DNA of 64,000 bases, from NCBI RefSeq assembly GCF_027409185.1, contig NC_084467.1, forward strand, positions 19,086,501 through 19,150,500. Direction: 5' to 3'. The stretch is from Cynocephalus volans (taxonomy: Eukaryota > Chordata > Mammalia > Dermoptera > Cynocephalidae). Below the pieces are notes generated by a model. The model saw nothing but the letters and a program-made list of their open reading frames with translations, searched no databases and was not told where the DNA came from. Shown in pieces: positions 1 to 13,535 of the stretch; position 1 is the first letter of the stretch; each line of letters begins with the position of its first letter. A program made the position numbers and the translations under genes.

Positions 1-425
1 GATGGTGCAGGGAAATAGTCACTCTCCCTGCTGGCTAGAAAGGAACTTGGTACAACCTTTCTGGAGGGCACTTTGGTAACAGGTCTCAAAAGCCATAAAA
101 CTGTACCTACCCTTAAAACCCTGCAATTCTACTTCTTTAAGTTGGCCCCAAGGAAATAATTATGATTGGGCACAAAGATTCAGTAATAATTATGTTCATG
201 AAGCATTGTTTATAATAGTGAAATATTGATATAACTATGTCTACCAATGGGGGATTGGTAAATGAGGAACAGGTCTTCCATACAAAGGTTATCATAGAAT
301 ATTTAATGCTACAAAGAGTTTCACTTTGCTGCCTAATGGGGAAAAAGGCAGGTTACAAACAGTATGTACAGTATGACAGCATTTTTTTGATAAGAATATG
401 TATTTGCTAAAGTAAGACGTAATGT
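1..425 (+). repeat. Old L1M-type LINE fragment (ORF2 end and 3' part)
   Basis: The order of phrases matches the end of an ancient mammalian L1 (L1ME/L1MC type): 'caattctacttcttt', then 'aaggaaataattatga', 'gcacaaagattcag', 'tttataatagtgaaatat' and 'gcaggttacaaacagtat'. The copy is strongly diverged and has no coding capacity. Subfamily naming is from memory and needs a repeat-library search. Confidence 0.65.
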
Positions 426-1034
426 TTGTTGAGTCACTTTTAGGCATTAGTTCAACCCTGTAACAGATGCTCTCTTTAAAAAAAAAGTTAATAAACTTTT
501 AAATATAGGTGCTCTTTTTATTCTCATTTTATAGTTGAGGAATTGAGGTTCAGAGAATTTAAGAGACTAGCCCACATGTGTACAGCTAGGATTAGAGTCT
601 GTAATTAGAAGAAAAAATAGTTATTTTACTTCAAATAACACTGGCCTGTTGAACTCTACTAATCACAAAAACCCAAAGCTTGAACTATAGAGAGGGTTTT
701 TCCCTGACAGGTCCTCCACCTGCCAGAGGGTTATTTCAGACTGAGGGTAGGAAACCCAATGTCTGGTCTTCAGAACTACAATGGGGGAATGTCATCCCCA
801 GCCAGTCCTTCTTAGGCCAAATCTCAAAGGACAAGGTTCCAGCTGGTGGGTTCTAGTCTTTCCACCAGCCCCTGAATTCCAAGGCCTGGTCTTCACCAGC
901 AATTCAAAGGTGGGCACCCAGATCTCAGTGGCCCCATTCATTGGTTTGGAAGGCTTCCAACCACCTCATTTCAGAATGAGCTAGGCAAGGAGAAGCCCAA
1001 AGCAGGTGGCAAAGATTCTTTAAAAACAAAAGAA

Positions 1035-1072
<38 letters not shown>

Positions 1073-4000
1073 GTATATGTATGTGTATATATATATGTAT
1101 ATATATACACACGTATATACATATATATATACATATTTTTCCCCCCCCACAGGGCTGACGCTGGTGAGATAACTGCTCGTGATCAAACTGTCCATCACAA
1201 GTGCTCTTAGAGAACTATATCCTGAGTTTCCACCATCTGAGGAAAGGGAGAGATTGGGAACAGGGCAAAGAACTATTGTGGGGTAGGGGGAAGGAGAAGG
1301 AGGACATGCAATTGTAATCTTAGTAAAAATAGCAAAATGATAATAATAATGAATGGCAACAAACATTTACTGAGAACTTACATGTGCTGAGAGGTTTATA
1401 TACATTATCTCATTGAATCTTTCCCTAAAGCCTCATGAGGTAGCACTACTTATACACCAGTTTCACAGGTGGGAGAACACCCAGACTGAGTGAGGTCAAA
1501 TAACTTGCCCAAGGTCGGGCAGCTGATAAATGGTACAGTTAGGATTATAAACCCAAGTCCCCCTCTTGCTAAGTACCCCCTTCCTGGAGCCATGGGGAGC
1601 CCCAGACAGCCTCTACACTTTTCAGAAAATACAACACACACACTTCACAAACATTTTCAATTTCAGGGAAACTGCCGTTTTCACGTCTCTTGGCCAGAAA
1701 GACTTCATAACATTTTTTCTGGATTTAAGTGATGCCACTTTGAAGGCAGTTAAGCTTAATGACTCTGAGATCAGGCAGTCCTGGGTTTGCATCCTATTTC
1801 CAGTGCTACATGTTTTTGTGACCGTAGGCCTCAGTATTTTCAATGTAAAATGGAGACTGATAATAATACATACATACAGGCACTTAATCACACAGTGACC
1901 ATAAAGTTTGGAAACATGAGCACTATTATTTTGCCTATAATGTAATACAGCTGAACCATTCACATTTGCTATGCATATTTGCCTGTTTAAGGCTTCATGG
2001 CTACTCTGTATCTCATGGGGGTTTTAGATATACTATGTATAATTAAATATGTGTGTAAAGAACTGAGCATACAGCCTGGCACACAGTAGGTGCTTAATAC
2101 ACAATAGCTATTGTTGTTATTTTTATGAATCTGGCCTCAACTCGATCTCACCAATGTTTGAGTGCTTGCTATGAGAAGGCCCTAGGGGGAAGCTCACATG
2201 CAGTGGGGAAAGCAAACAGACATGTACATGATAATTCTCACGGAAGGCACTCTCTGTTAAGTGAAGTGCTGCCAGTGTAGACAAAGCGCTTTGAGAGAAT
2301 AATGGACAAAGGAGTGAATTCTTGCCAGGGACATCTGGATGGTAAGATTTTTATTTTTAGATTAAATTTACAACACAGAGAAATGCACAGACTTTAAGTG
2401 TATTCGCCCATGTAAACACCATCAGAATGAAGATCTAGAACATTCCCATTCCCACAAGATCCCCTTTGTGCTTCTAATAACTCCACGCTTCCCAAAGGCA
2501 ATGACAGTTCTGATTGTTTTTTCCACAGTAGATTAGTTTTGCCTGTTCTTGATCTTCATATAAATGCAATCATCCAGAATGTCCTCCTTTTAACACCAAG
2601 GTCAAGGGTTTGGGTTCCTGTACCACCCTCCTAACCCTCCCCAAAAGAATGTCCTCTTTTTGTGCCTGGCTTCTTTTATTTAACATGGGTGGTAGGCTGT
2701 GAGCTGAGCCTGAAAGCATTGCTAGGATTGAAGAAGCGACAGTGGAGGCAGGGGACAGAATCTGAGGCAAAGAGAATAGCTTGAGAAAAGGCAGGGAGAA
2801 AGAATAAAGTACATTTGGGGATTGGTGTGACTAGAATAAGGGGTGCCCAATGGGGAGGAGTGAGAAAGAAGGATGGAAGGGTAGGTTGGAGCATTGTTTT
2901 GCAGGGTTTTCAATGCTGAGCCAAGTCATGTGGACTTTTTCTTCTGAAGGCAGCAGGGAAGCACCTAGGGCAGCTGAACAGAATAGTAGATTGATGAGAT
3001 CAGGGTTTTGAGAAGATATGTGAGTGGCCACAGAGGTAGCATAAAATGGAGTTCAGGAAGAGGCCAGAGGCCAGGGGACCAGTTATTTTATTGTTCATCC
3101 ATCCATCCATTCATTCATTTATTCACAATGTCTGCCAACTTTGTGACACATCTGTTCATTCGTTCATTTACCCAAAAAGTATTTACCTGGTACTGGCCTC
3201 TAGACTTTGGTTATTGTCCATTACATTCCATCCCTAGCTTTGGTACATTGTCTAGGAAGCAAATAAAAGTTTGGTTAAACTCTGTCTGCTGGTCATTTCA
3301 ACTTCTCTACCCACCCCCCAATTTTGGAAAATCCTTATATTTTCTGGTAACATGCTCATCAAATCTTGTTAAGAAAATCTTCATCTCCATCGAGTCTGTC
3401 TGTCCTAAAGACCCAGTGGAGCAGATTTCACCTAATTTTGTACGTGAGATTATTAATTGGCCCCATGAAACAGGAAGGATTTAAATCAATGAAAGCAAGT
3501 TCAACTCCATTCCTTAGTAGAGGGCCAGGGACAGCATTTCCTAAAGCGTCTTCCATCATGGATCACTGGTTACACAGATTGATATAAGTTTTCGGTGGGA
3601 ACGGGGGAGATGAAATCATGGTCATCTTAGTTCGGGAAATCTAAGGGTGAAAAAAACCCAGTTTTCCTGACTGCAGGACTTTTCAGAGGCTTGAATTGAT
3701 GACTGTGCCTTGATAGTTTCTAAGAAGAGGGTCTGGTATGAAGCTTGTCCCGAATGTTTTGACCCCAGTATCTTTTCTGCCTGGAACATCTTGGACATTC
3801 TTGTGTTCCTCAGAATGCATTTGTAGGATTCCCTGACATGACTTGAGAGAATTCAGGAGAATTCAGTTCAGATCCAGGAGAGTTATGGAGCAAACTGCCC
3901 AGGAAGGCTGGGTCAGAGCTGGAAAGAGCCTGGAGCTGTGAGGAAGAAGGAGCTCCTTCCTTAGGAAGGCACAGGAAAGGAGGAGAAGGAAGTGGGCTTG

Positions 4001-7000
4001 AGCTGAGCCGAGCAGCTACATGGCAGTAGAAAGAGGAAAGAAACTTCCCAGCTAGAAAAGGAACCAGCTCAGGGCTGGACTGGGACCTGGAAAGGGCATC
4101 TGTATTGCAGAATTCCTATGGAAATTTTATCTTCAAAATGGCTGCAGCTGGACCCAGCATTTGCTGGCCAGAAGAAAGGAGGAAAAAGTCCTCAGTTACT
4201 GGCAACTGGATGTGACAGTGATGGGAAAGCAGGGTCCTCCATCACAATCTCTACCCCTAGAACTGACCTATTCCTCGCAGACAGAACAGGAGCTCTGAGC
4301 TCTGTCCCCCTCATTGCATGGCTCCGACAAGTTACCTCCCCTTACTGCACTTCAGTTCCCTCAGCCGTCAAAGAACTACAAGGTGATCGGGTAGGTCTTC
4401 CAGAAAACAGTCTGAGATTTCCATGGTAGCTGGACAGATCTATGTCTCTTCACAGTCTGGGCAGAGCTTCACCAACAAGGCTTCAGTCAGGTTTGCACAT
4501 GAAGTCATGGCTGCAGCTGAGACTCTAGAGGAGGAACCTTGGTTCACATCCCAGCTCTACCACTTACTTGAGCCAGCCATGGTACTTTTCTGGGCCTTAG
4601 CTGATCCACCTGAAAAATAAAAATCATCATACCCCTTTCCCCCTGGTAAAGCCAGTAATTAAAAAATATAAGATAATGGGTATAAAATGTTTGGCACAGT
4701 GTTAGGCACTAAGGGCTTAGTAAAAGGTAGGTTCCTATGTTTGTTGGTCAGCACCACTGAATTCCTCTAAAGCCCATTGTCTCTGTAAAGAGAAATTTGC
4801 TACATTAAAATGGTTAAGTGGCTTTTTACTGTAGGGGGTAAAAACTGGCAGAACAAGTTGAAACCAATTGTGTTTATTTTCTGTAAATCCCACCTATGTC
4901 ATCCCCCTCAGGGTTCAAATAGGCCATAAGAATAACTCAGTGGGACTCTGCACTAACGGAGACTCTTGCGGGGGAGGACTCGCATTCTTAGGGATGCTTA
5001 ATGCCCCCTCCACTCCCAGCGTTTGTTTCCTGCTGGGTGTCTCAGACTGAACGGTGGGACAAGAAGGGGGGAGTGTCAGAGGTCACTAGGCCCTCAAAAA
5101 AGAAAACGTCCTATTTCCCAGGTGGGGCCTGTTTTAGGACAGATCAGAACATTCCCAAGCTCTAGGAGAAACATCCCTCCCTTGCCATAAACTAATACAT
5201 TTGGGTGATGTGAAGGGCGACTCTTGCCCAAGGCACCAAAGGGCAGAATCCTGGGTTGGATGTTTGGTGGGGGGGGGAGCTAGCTGGTTTCCTCAGGCCT
5301 TCTCCCTTTGTGATGCAGACTTTGCTTTCTAGCTTCACACTGTCCCTTCCTTGTGGCCCAAGAGGCTTTTTGAGGTCTTGCAAACAGTTCATCAGTTGTG
5401 AGGGTTCTGCCTAGAAGCTGCTGGATGGGATGGCTTTTGAAGACGGTGTCAAGGCCCTGGGGTTTATGAAATGTGATCTTGGCTGGTAAAGGCATCTGCT
5501 ACTAATTCATTTTCCCTTTGTTTTCTTTTTCTGGAATCTTCAAAGTAACAGATTTCATACAGCTGGAAAGAACCTGAGTGACCTTCAAACAAACTATTCA
5601 TTTCACAGCTGAAGAAACTGTGGCTCAGAGAAGGGAGGTGACTTCCCTAAGGTCAACACAGCCAATAAGCAGCAGAGCTGGAACTCAAACCCTGACCTCT
5701 TGACTCCTGGTCCAACGCTCTCTCTCCCACAGCATAATAATATTATTGGTAACAGCTATGTAGTACTTACTACGTGCCAGGCACTATATTCAGTGCTTCA
5801 CGTGCATTTCATCCTTACAACCATCCTATGAAGAAATACTATTATTATTCCCATTTTACAGATGAGGAAACAGAAAAACAAGTTATGAAGCTCTGGGTCA
5901 CAGCTAACAAAAAGCTGAGCCACGTTACAAACCTAGTTCTGTCTCAAAACCTAGAGCTTGTAATCATTAACACTAATTTAAAGCATAGTAAGTCTTTTCT
6001 TTAAGTTGAGGGTCTTAACTTTCAAACCTCCAAAACCAACTCACAGGCTTTAGGGAACCCCCAAGGGCTGGAGAGGGGAAGAAGGTGAAACAAAAGGCTC
6101 CCAATCTGGGCCCATCCAGATGGGGCTGTGTTTGAGTTGTCACTTTAGTCCTAATACAGCCAACTGAAACTCTGTGACCCTATATTGGGTCTTCAGTCAA
6201 TTCAGAGGCCACTGGTAGTTTTGAAATGCGGCCAAACAGCCAAAGCCACGGGCTAGAGAGTCAAGTCACTGTCACCTGCCTATCAAGACTCTGGTGTTCT
6301 TAGAGGTATCTCCAAGGCCCATCAGCAGGTAATACCAGTGGTGCGTGCACATGACCTACAAGGGTGCGAATGACTGAGCTCACTGTGAAAGGGGAGAGGC
6401 TTGTGGCTGAGGGAAGTGTCTCCATGAAGAGAGCTGTCAAGGTATGATTCAGATTTTAAGGAGCCTGGGCAGAAAGCAACAGTCATGCTCACATCCTCTG
6501 AGGCAGGGGAACCTGGTGACTAAACCCAACCTCAGGCACATCTGCCCTGGGTTGAGACCCTGGGTGGCAGAAGCAAAAGGAGAGATAAGACAAGGAACTC
6601 ACTGTTTCACTGGGGTGGCAAGATATGCCCATCCCTAATGATAAAAACAACAGCTGATATTTATCATGTCTTACTATGCACCAGAGTGGTGCTAAATGTT
6701 TTGCATGTGTTATCTCACTTGCAAAAACCATACAGGGTAGGAGTTATGCCTACTTTAGAGATGAAGAAACTGAGGCTCAGAGAGGGCAAAGGTTTTGCCC
6801 AAGATCACACTAGTAAATGGCAGAACCAGCATATGAACTCAAGTAGTCTTGCTCCAGAACCCAAGCTCTCACCTAGATGTGTTCCACATCAGTGTATGTG
6901 TGTGCTGGGGCAGGTGGTATGCAGTAGAGATGTCTGTATCACCTGGAGGGTGAGATTAGAGAACTCTTATGGACTCCAACACAAGAGATTCTGTGAAATT

Positions 7001-8400
7001 TGATAACAAAACCAATTTTGCAAAAATCCAATTGTAGGTAAAGGAGGAAAAGTTTTAAGAATTGAGTGAAATAGGACAGGTAAAGTGCACACACCCTGGC
7101 ATACAGTTAACTCAAAGACAGCTATTACAATTTTTAATGATTAAATAAATCTCCACGTTCATTGAATGAATAATGCATGAATATAGATAGCTGAATCTTG
7201 ACACAGAGGAGATCCCAGAGCAACTGAGAAATGCAGGCGGGGTAGATAGAACCAAACGAAGGAACCCAGGTTGGGAAGGAAGGCTGACCAGGGCATGGCA
7301 TGTGCCTCGGCAGTGCGGGCAGCCTTGAGCACATCAGCCTGTCCAGAGCTCAGACCGAGTGACAGGTGCAGGTGAGGGGTAGTGAGATCGGTGGTGACTT
7401 CTGAGTGGCTGCCTTCATGATGGAAGAGCCAGGGAGCCTGATCTTGGTGCAAGACATAGTTCTTAGGCCCTTCCAAGCCACAGTTTCTAAGTCTTTCCCC
7501 TATCCATTCCCCACTGCTAGACCACCTGGCCCCAAACCGAGGGCCTTAAAAGTCTTCCTGGCAGGCCAGCCATGGATTCAGAAAATACCTCACCAGAACT
7601 GTTCAAGGCCCAAGATTGAGCACTTACTTAATCTCTGACCACATGACTTCTGTTTCCTGGGGTGGGCGTGGGAAGGTTATGGAACTCAGAAGAGCGCCAG
7701 CAAAACCGTCCCTCTCCAGTGAGATCAGATCTAAATAAACACCAATGGCAGCCCTTTAAGGAAAACTAAGAAACAGGATCGGTAAGGATGTTAGGGTCTT
7801 ATGGGTTAATTATGCCTATCTGAACCTCTTTGAGCTGGGAGCAGGCCCCGCCCCACCCCACCCTAACCTAGGAAGGCAACACTGACCCTAGCCACTTACT
7901 CCAGTTTGGCCCTGGACCACCAGGACCCTCTTGGGCCAAGCCAGACCTTTTTCTTCTGTAGTTCTTCAAGGAAACTCTCATCTCAACCCCCCAAGTCCCC
8001 AGTTTGACCCCTGCAAAGAGGAGGAAATACAGTTTCAGTGTTGTTTGCCATGGTAGTGGTGGAGATTAATAGGTTTTTCTCCTCGATGCTTTTATTTGGA
8101 AATGGGCAGTGTCTTGTTTAATGGTCTTTTTAAGATGCAGGCTGGTGATGGACCCAGCGATAGCGATTGGCTGCTGGGGACTGAGGCACAGGTCCCTGGA
8201 AAGAGTGGGCCTCCAGATTCACCTGGGGCTATGGCAGCTGTGTTCTCTTCTTTCCTGCGGCCTTTTCCTTCCAGGACTGAGGCTGTGTTCTTCCTGGCAC
8301 CCCTCTCTCTGGCTGGCTCCTACTCTGGCTGGTTCATGGCGACAGAGGAAGAATCTCTAGACTGCACTTTGACGACTGCTTCTTCCCTCCCAGCTCAGGG
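426..8400. other. Intergenic sequence with scattered MIR and L1M fragments
   Basis: No gene is seen. MIR copies with the antisense hallmark (cattttacagatgaggaaactgagg-like) lie at about 510-620, 1361-1562, 5590-5735, 5736-5935 and 6643-6870. Sense MIR copies (cctcagtttcctcatctg-like) lie at about 1755-1870 with a tail near 2050-2120, and at 4530-4725. A diverged L1M 3' fragment on the minus strand lies at about 2341-2590, ending in an 'atataaatgcaatcatcca' phrase. Short CATC/CATT repeats occur near 3097-3125. The stretches 2600-4500 and 6900-8400 look like unique noncoding sequence. The open frames here are short and lack codon-like conservation or splice structure. Confidence 0.6.
1035..1135. 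repeat. (TA)n/(TG)n microsatellite
   Basis: About 100 bp of alternating purine-pyrimidine (TATATA with TG and CA interruptions) runs into a short C run. The two minus-strand open frames across it encode only Tyr/Ile/His repeats and are artefacts. Confidence 0.95.
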
Positions 8401-8900
8401 ATAAGCCTTCTCTGATTTGTTACTTTTTAATAACTATGTGTAAAGTTTCTTTTTTCTATTAACAGAAGAAATAATGCCGACAAACAATAAAATATAAATC
8501 ACCTCTGTTCCGATTATCCATCATACTCCCTGATGTATATCCTTCCTGTTCTTTCTGTATTCATATAAAGGAGTTTTAAAAATAGGAACAAACTAATTTA
8601 CTAAAGGTAGAGTAAGTGAAAAACTTAAAAGTAGGGAATCAGATCCAGGTTCAAGATTCAGCTCAGAGACTCCCTGGAAATAAACTTGGGTAAGTTGTCT
8701 CACTCCTGCGCCTCACTTTCCTTATTTGTAAAATAAGGATAACAGTACTTATTCCATAAGGCTGTTGTGAGGATGAAATGAGATTACACACTAAGCCCAG
8801 TGCCTGGCACATCATAAGGTCTCACAGATGCTAACAACTGTACTGCAAGCACAGTAAATAACTTCCACGGCACTAAGGAGGCTTCTGTAACATCCTTTTA

Positions 8901-8997
8901 GTTTTTATCTTTGGCAGCTGGCCGGTACAGGGATCTGAACCCTTACCTTGGTGATACAAAACCATGCTCTAACCAAATGAGCTAAATGGCCAGCCCC
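8901..8997 (-). mobile_element. tRNA-Ile-derived SINE, single unit
   Basis: Read on the minus strand it begins 'gggctggccat' and keeps A-box-like (agctcatttggttagagca) and B-box-like (ggttcagatccctgt) tRNA promoter elements. It ends in 'ggccagctgccaaag'. It sits inside an older MIR/L1M patch and is moderately diverged. Confidence 0.8.
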
Positions 8998-10341
8998 CTA
9001 CAGCATGCTTTTAAACTGTAGCCCGGTATGTAACTACATTCGGGTATCGTACTTTACTTCACTAAAACTCTGCTGTAGGGTATTTATATTAATTCTGATT
9101 TTTCAGGATCATAAACAATGCTCTGATGCATATCCTTGTAGATAACTCTTTGCATACAGAGATTATTTGCTTAGAGTAAATTCCTATGAGTGAAAATGCT
9201 AGATCAAAGGATGAGCTAAAATTGAAAGCTACTTGAACTGGTTCACTCTCTTACTCATAAAAAGAGAGCCTATTTTCCCTCACCCTTGCCAATACTGGCG
9301 TTAACGTTTTCTTTCATCTTTGTCAATTTGATAAGTAGAAAAATAACTGCTCATTTGTTTTCAGAGTATTCAGAGACTTTATCTTGTTTTTAAGGGGAGC
9401 TTTCGGGGTGACTTTAGACCCATAATGATTCCTCGTGTCCAAGGAACCTCTAGGAAGTAATGTAGCTGGTGCTATTGGCAGAACTGTGATAAAAATCAAA
9501 AGTACAGAATATAAAAGGGCCTGAAAGCTGCCCACTCCACATCCTGACCCTCCATAAGCACAATTTCCATGTCCACCCTAGCCTTCAAAGAAGTGCCATA
9601 TTCTATATGTAAGGTGTGTGGCCCATCCCCCCACTTAAGTCCAGTGACAGGGTAGAGAAGTACATCATGATAAAACATTTACAGAGCTAAAGGTGTGTCA
9701 CAGGACAGTACTTCTGGGACCCCAGAATGGTATCTAGGATGAAGATTGGTCCAAAAGCTGAGTTTCCAATCCAAAGTCCTTTGCTTAACTAGGTACTCTC
9801 TCTGAACCTCAGCTAATTTATCAAATGGGGCCAGTAATACATCCTTGCCCCATCCTCCCACGGTGGCTGTATGGATTAGAGGAGATAAAGCACAGGAAAA
9901 CTTTGAAAAGAGCTCTACACATAGAAGGGGCTGATTTTAAGGGAAGTTGAGTGCCAAAAGCTGTGAACTTAGCTGTGTATTGAGGTTGGAAATGGGAGGT
10001 GGCTGAGAGGACGCCCTTCTAAGCTGGGAGCTCACCTATAACACCAGACACCTTTTATTGACTCCCTACTATTTGCTATTGGCTTTACATAAAGATCTCA
10101 TTTAATTTAATCTTTACATCAATCCCACTGAGAGATGACAGGGAAACTACTTACAGAAGTGAAGTCTCTGGTCCAAAGTCAAGTCACTGATACATGCTAA
10201 TAAGAGGGGGAGTAGGGATTCAAACTTTGGAGGTCTTCCCTTAGGGATGTAGGTAGAAGACAAAAGCTGATTTGCCTAGAATGTCAATAACTTGTGTAAA
10301 TTATACTCATTCATCTGAGTATAATTTTTCATTTATTCAAC

Positions 10342-10422
10342 AAATTTTTATTTTTTGCAACTAGTTAGCACAGGGATCGAACCCTAGACCCTGGTGTTAT
10401 CAGCACCACGCTCTAATTGATA
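10342..10422 (-). mobile_element. tRNA-Ile-derived SINE, truncated
   Basis: The minus strand shows 'agagcgtggtgctgataac' followed by 'ggtctagggttcgatccct' and an A/T-rich tail. The 5' part of the tRNA-like unit is missing, and antisense MIR sequence resumes at about 10,426. Confidence 0.7.
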
Positions 10423-12121
10423 CAAACATTTACTGAACACCTATTATGCTGAGACCTGGGACAGGTGCTATGCGAGATTTATTTTTCCTTATATAGTTTC
10501 TGTCCTCCAGAAGCTTACAAATCCTACCTACCTTACATATACTATCAACCAACCCATCTACTTTCTTTTCTTCCTTCCCTGACTCCCTCCCTTCCACCTT
10601 CTATCCATACATCCTGGACCTTCTTCCAAAAAAGAACTCAGGAGACTGAAAGGACTGTTTCCATGGCTTTTGGGGTGAGAGAGACCTGTTTGATGCTATC
10701 TCTGTCACTAAGTGGATAGCCAGATGATCTTAGATGTTACACCACCTCTCTGAGCCTGTTTCCTCGTCTGTAAAATGGGGATAATTATGGCAACTACTTT
10801 GTAGGACTCAAGAGCATTACACATAATGCACGTAAAAACTGGAACAGCACCTGACACGTACAAAGGATGCTGTGTTACATCATTTAATCCTCACAGAAAT
10901 AATTTCACTGAAGAGGAAACTGAGGTAAAGAGGAAGTGAAGTTCCCTGTCCAAGGTCTGAGATAATCAACTCCAGAGCTACAACCTTTAGTAACTTGGTC
11001 AGTATCCAGAAGTCAATGGACTCCATTTTACATGTAGGAATGGAATAAAGCATCTAAAGCAAGTAAAAGAGAGTTCAGTGTTCAATAAATGATAGTAATT
11101 TTAATTGCTAAGTGAAGATCAGATCTGATATCTGAGCTCACTGCTTAGAGCCTACAAGTAAGACAGCCCCCATTCTCCATTCCTGCACTTCCTAGGGAAG
11201 CTCTGAGAAAGGACTCTGAATCTTCACTCTTTATGTCCACCCTTGCCCCAGGCAGGATGGGGGCACAAAGACCATTTAGTCAACAGGCAGTTATTTTGGT
11301 TTAATGATACTTAAACTGGAGCTTTGTATAAAATTTCTAATTACAACAGCAATGCAAGCTCAATGCAGAACACTGGGTTGGGAGGACAGGGAAATAATTA
11401 AAATCCTGTCATTTCAGTACCCAGAGAGAAGCACTGTTGACATTTGGGTGTATGTCCTCTTAATATTTTTATATAGGTAACAGATTTTCATTAAGGGTCT
11501 TGGATAATCAGGAAGTCTTAAAGTGTTAGAAAGGAAAGGGCTGTTAGCAGGGCCATCATGTTCAATAATGCAGGTCCTGTACTGTAAATGGAACCGTAGT
11601 TGTGTAGTACCCAATCTCCATGGATATACTAAGAGCCTTAGCTCTTAGTGCTTACTTAGCTCAGTGGTCCTAACCTTTACTCCTCCCCAACATGCCAAAG
11701 GGAAGTGTCACACTCTTCTGGAACAGTGGTTCACGTGCAGTCATAATGTTGGAAAGGAGGGAGAGGGATGAAGGACTGTGCCATCCTCCAAGAAGCAGAT
11801 TATAACATCCGAAGGAAAAACATAAGTAATCTGTGAAAAAAAGAAAAAAACCCACCTAGGTGATTTTGATAAGCAACTTCACCTTTTAGTGATCCACCAC
11901 TGGTCTTATAGAGAAACTGAGGCTCTGAGAGGAGATTTACTCAGTCACACAGTTGGTAAGTGGCCAGAGGTCAGGCAGAACTTAAACTCAGGACACTCTC
12001 TAACAGTCCAGCTCTACCTGAATTGGAGTCAGAAAGATGTGGATTCAAATCTCAGTTCTTTCACTTACTAGCTTTTGACTTTCAACAAATCATTTAACCT
12101 CTGAGTCTCAGTTTCTTCATT

Positions 12122-12246
12122 TGTAAAATAAGGTTTATTTATTTATTGGCAGCTGGCCAGTAAAGAGATCTGAACCCTGTGACGTTGGTGTTATAAGGCT
12201 GTGCTCTAATCAACTGAGCTAACTGGCCAGCCCATGTAAAATAAGG
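12122..12246 (-). mobile_element. tRNA-Ile-derived SINE with perfect target duplication
   Basis: A single tRNA-Ile-like unit (12,134-12,234, minus) is flanked by the 12-base direct repeat tgtaaaataagg at 12,122-12,133 and 12,235-12,246. The target was the middle of a sense MIR (about 12,017-12,290), whose sequence continues cleanly on both sides. The A-rich tail is interrupted by T, giving TTTATTTATTTA on the + strand. Confidence 0.93.
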
Positions 12247-12374
12247 CTTAAATGAGAATTTAACATCATTAAATTTAAATGAGAATTAAATGGGAGGGGG
12301 GGGGATCTTTCTAACAATTACTGAGTGCTAGATCCAGGTACTGCACAAGGCACTTCACATGCATTATCTCATTT

Positions 12375-12564
12375 TATTTATTTATTTATTTTTTAATTTT
12401 ATTTTGTCGATATACATTGTGGCTGATTATTGCTCCCCATCACTGAAACCTCCCTCCCTTCTCCCTCCCCCCCTCCCCCCCAACAATGTCCTTTCTGTTC
12501 GCTTGTCGTATCATCTTCAAGTAATTGTGGTTGTGATATCTTCTCCCCCCCCCGGTTTTTTTTT

Positions 12565-12599
<35 letters not shown>

Positions 12600-13097
12600 T
12601 TATATATTAATTTTTAGCTTCCACCAATAAGTGAGAACATGTGGTATTTCTCTTTCTGTGCCTGACTTGTTTCACTTAATATAATTCTCTCAAGGTCCAT
12701 CCATGTTGTTGTAAATGGCAGTATTTCATTCGTTTTTATAGCTGAGTAGTATCCCATTGTGTAGATGTACCACATTTTCCGTATCCACTCATCTGATGAT
12801 GGACATTTGGGCTGGTTCCAACTCTTGGCCATTGTAAAGAGTGCCGCGATGAACACTGGGGAACAGGTATACCTTCGACTTGATGATTTCCATTCCTCTG
12901 GGTATATTCCCAACAGTGGGATGGCTGGGTCGTACGGTAGATCTATCTGCAATTGTCTGAGGAACCTCCATACCATTTTCCATAGAGGCTGCACCATTTT
13001 GCAGTCCCACCAATGTATGAGAGTTCCCCTTTCTCCGCAACCTCGCCAGCATTTATCGTTCAGGGTCTTTTGGATTTTAGCCATCCTAACTGGGGTC
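12375..13097 (-). mobile_element. 5'-truncated L1 retrotransposon
   Basis: This is a minus-strand L1 3' end. An open frame of about 160 codons, ending at TAA near 12,614, matches the C-terminus of L1 ORF2. Recognisable stretches include 'KCWRGCGERGTL', 'IDLPYDPAIPLLGIYP', 'WNQPKCPSSDEW' and 'YTMGYYSAIK'. A G/C-rich 3' UTR, a (GT)n tract at 12,568-12,596 and an A-rich tail follow. Near-identical 12-base flanks (attatctcattt at 12,363 and attacctcattt at 13,098) look like its target duplication. It lacks most of the element and cannot move. Confidence 0.92.
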
Positions 13098-13138
13098 ATT
13101 ACCTCATTTATAATCCTCACAATGATCCTATGAGGGGA

Positions 13139-13535
13139 TGTAGTGGATTGAATTATGTCCCCCCAAAACTACTGAAGCTTGAATTGTGTCCCCCAAATTT
13201 TATGTATTAGAAACTTAGCCCCCACTGTGACTGTTAAGAGGGTGGGAAATCCTATTACGGTAATTGAAAGGTGGAGCCCTGAACAGGTGATTGGATTGTA
13301 GGACCATGCAGCAGTGAATGGATTAATAATGGTGGTCAGGGCCGTGGTTCTGAGGGCTTTAAAAGAAGAGGAGAGTCTGTTTCTTGCAATGTGAGACCCC
13401 TGGATCACTGTCGCCACCACCAGATGGACTTTGGACTTCCCAGCCTCAGAATCTGTAAGCAATAAATTTCATTTTCTTTATAAATCACCCAGTTTCAGGT
13501 ATTTTGTTAAAAGCAACCCAAAACAGACTAATACA
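13139..13535 (+). mobile_element. Solo LTR of the ERVL-MaLR (MST-like) class
   Basis: A 397-base element starts TGTAGTGGATTGAATTATG and ends AAACAGACTAATACA. Inside are 'gacttcccagcctcagaatc' and 'aataaatttcattttcttta', typical of the 3' half of MST-type LTRs, including their AATAAA. There are no internal retroviral genes. The short target duplication is not clear. It splits the surrounding MIR. Confidence 0.8.

Noticed and set aside
925-1366. Tyr/Ile-rich frames near 1 kb
   Set aside because: They translate a TA/TG microsatellite.
12614-13120. 168-codon minus-strand frame as a host gene
   Set aside because: It is the C-terminal piece of L1 ORF2 in a truncated L1.
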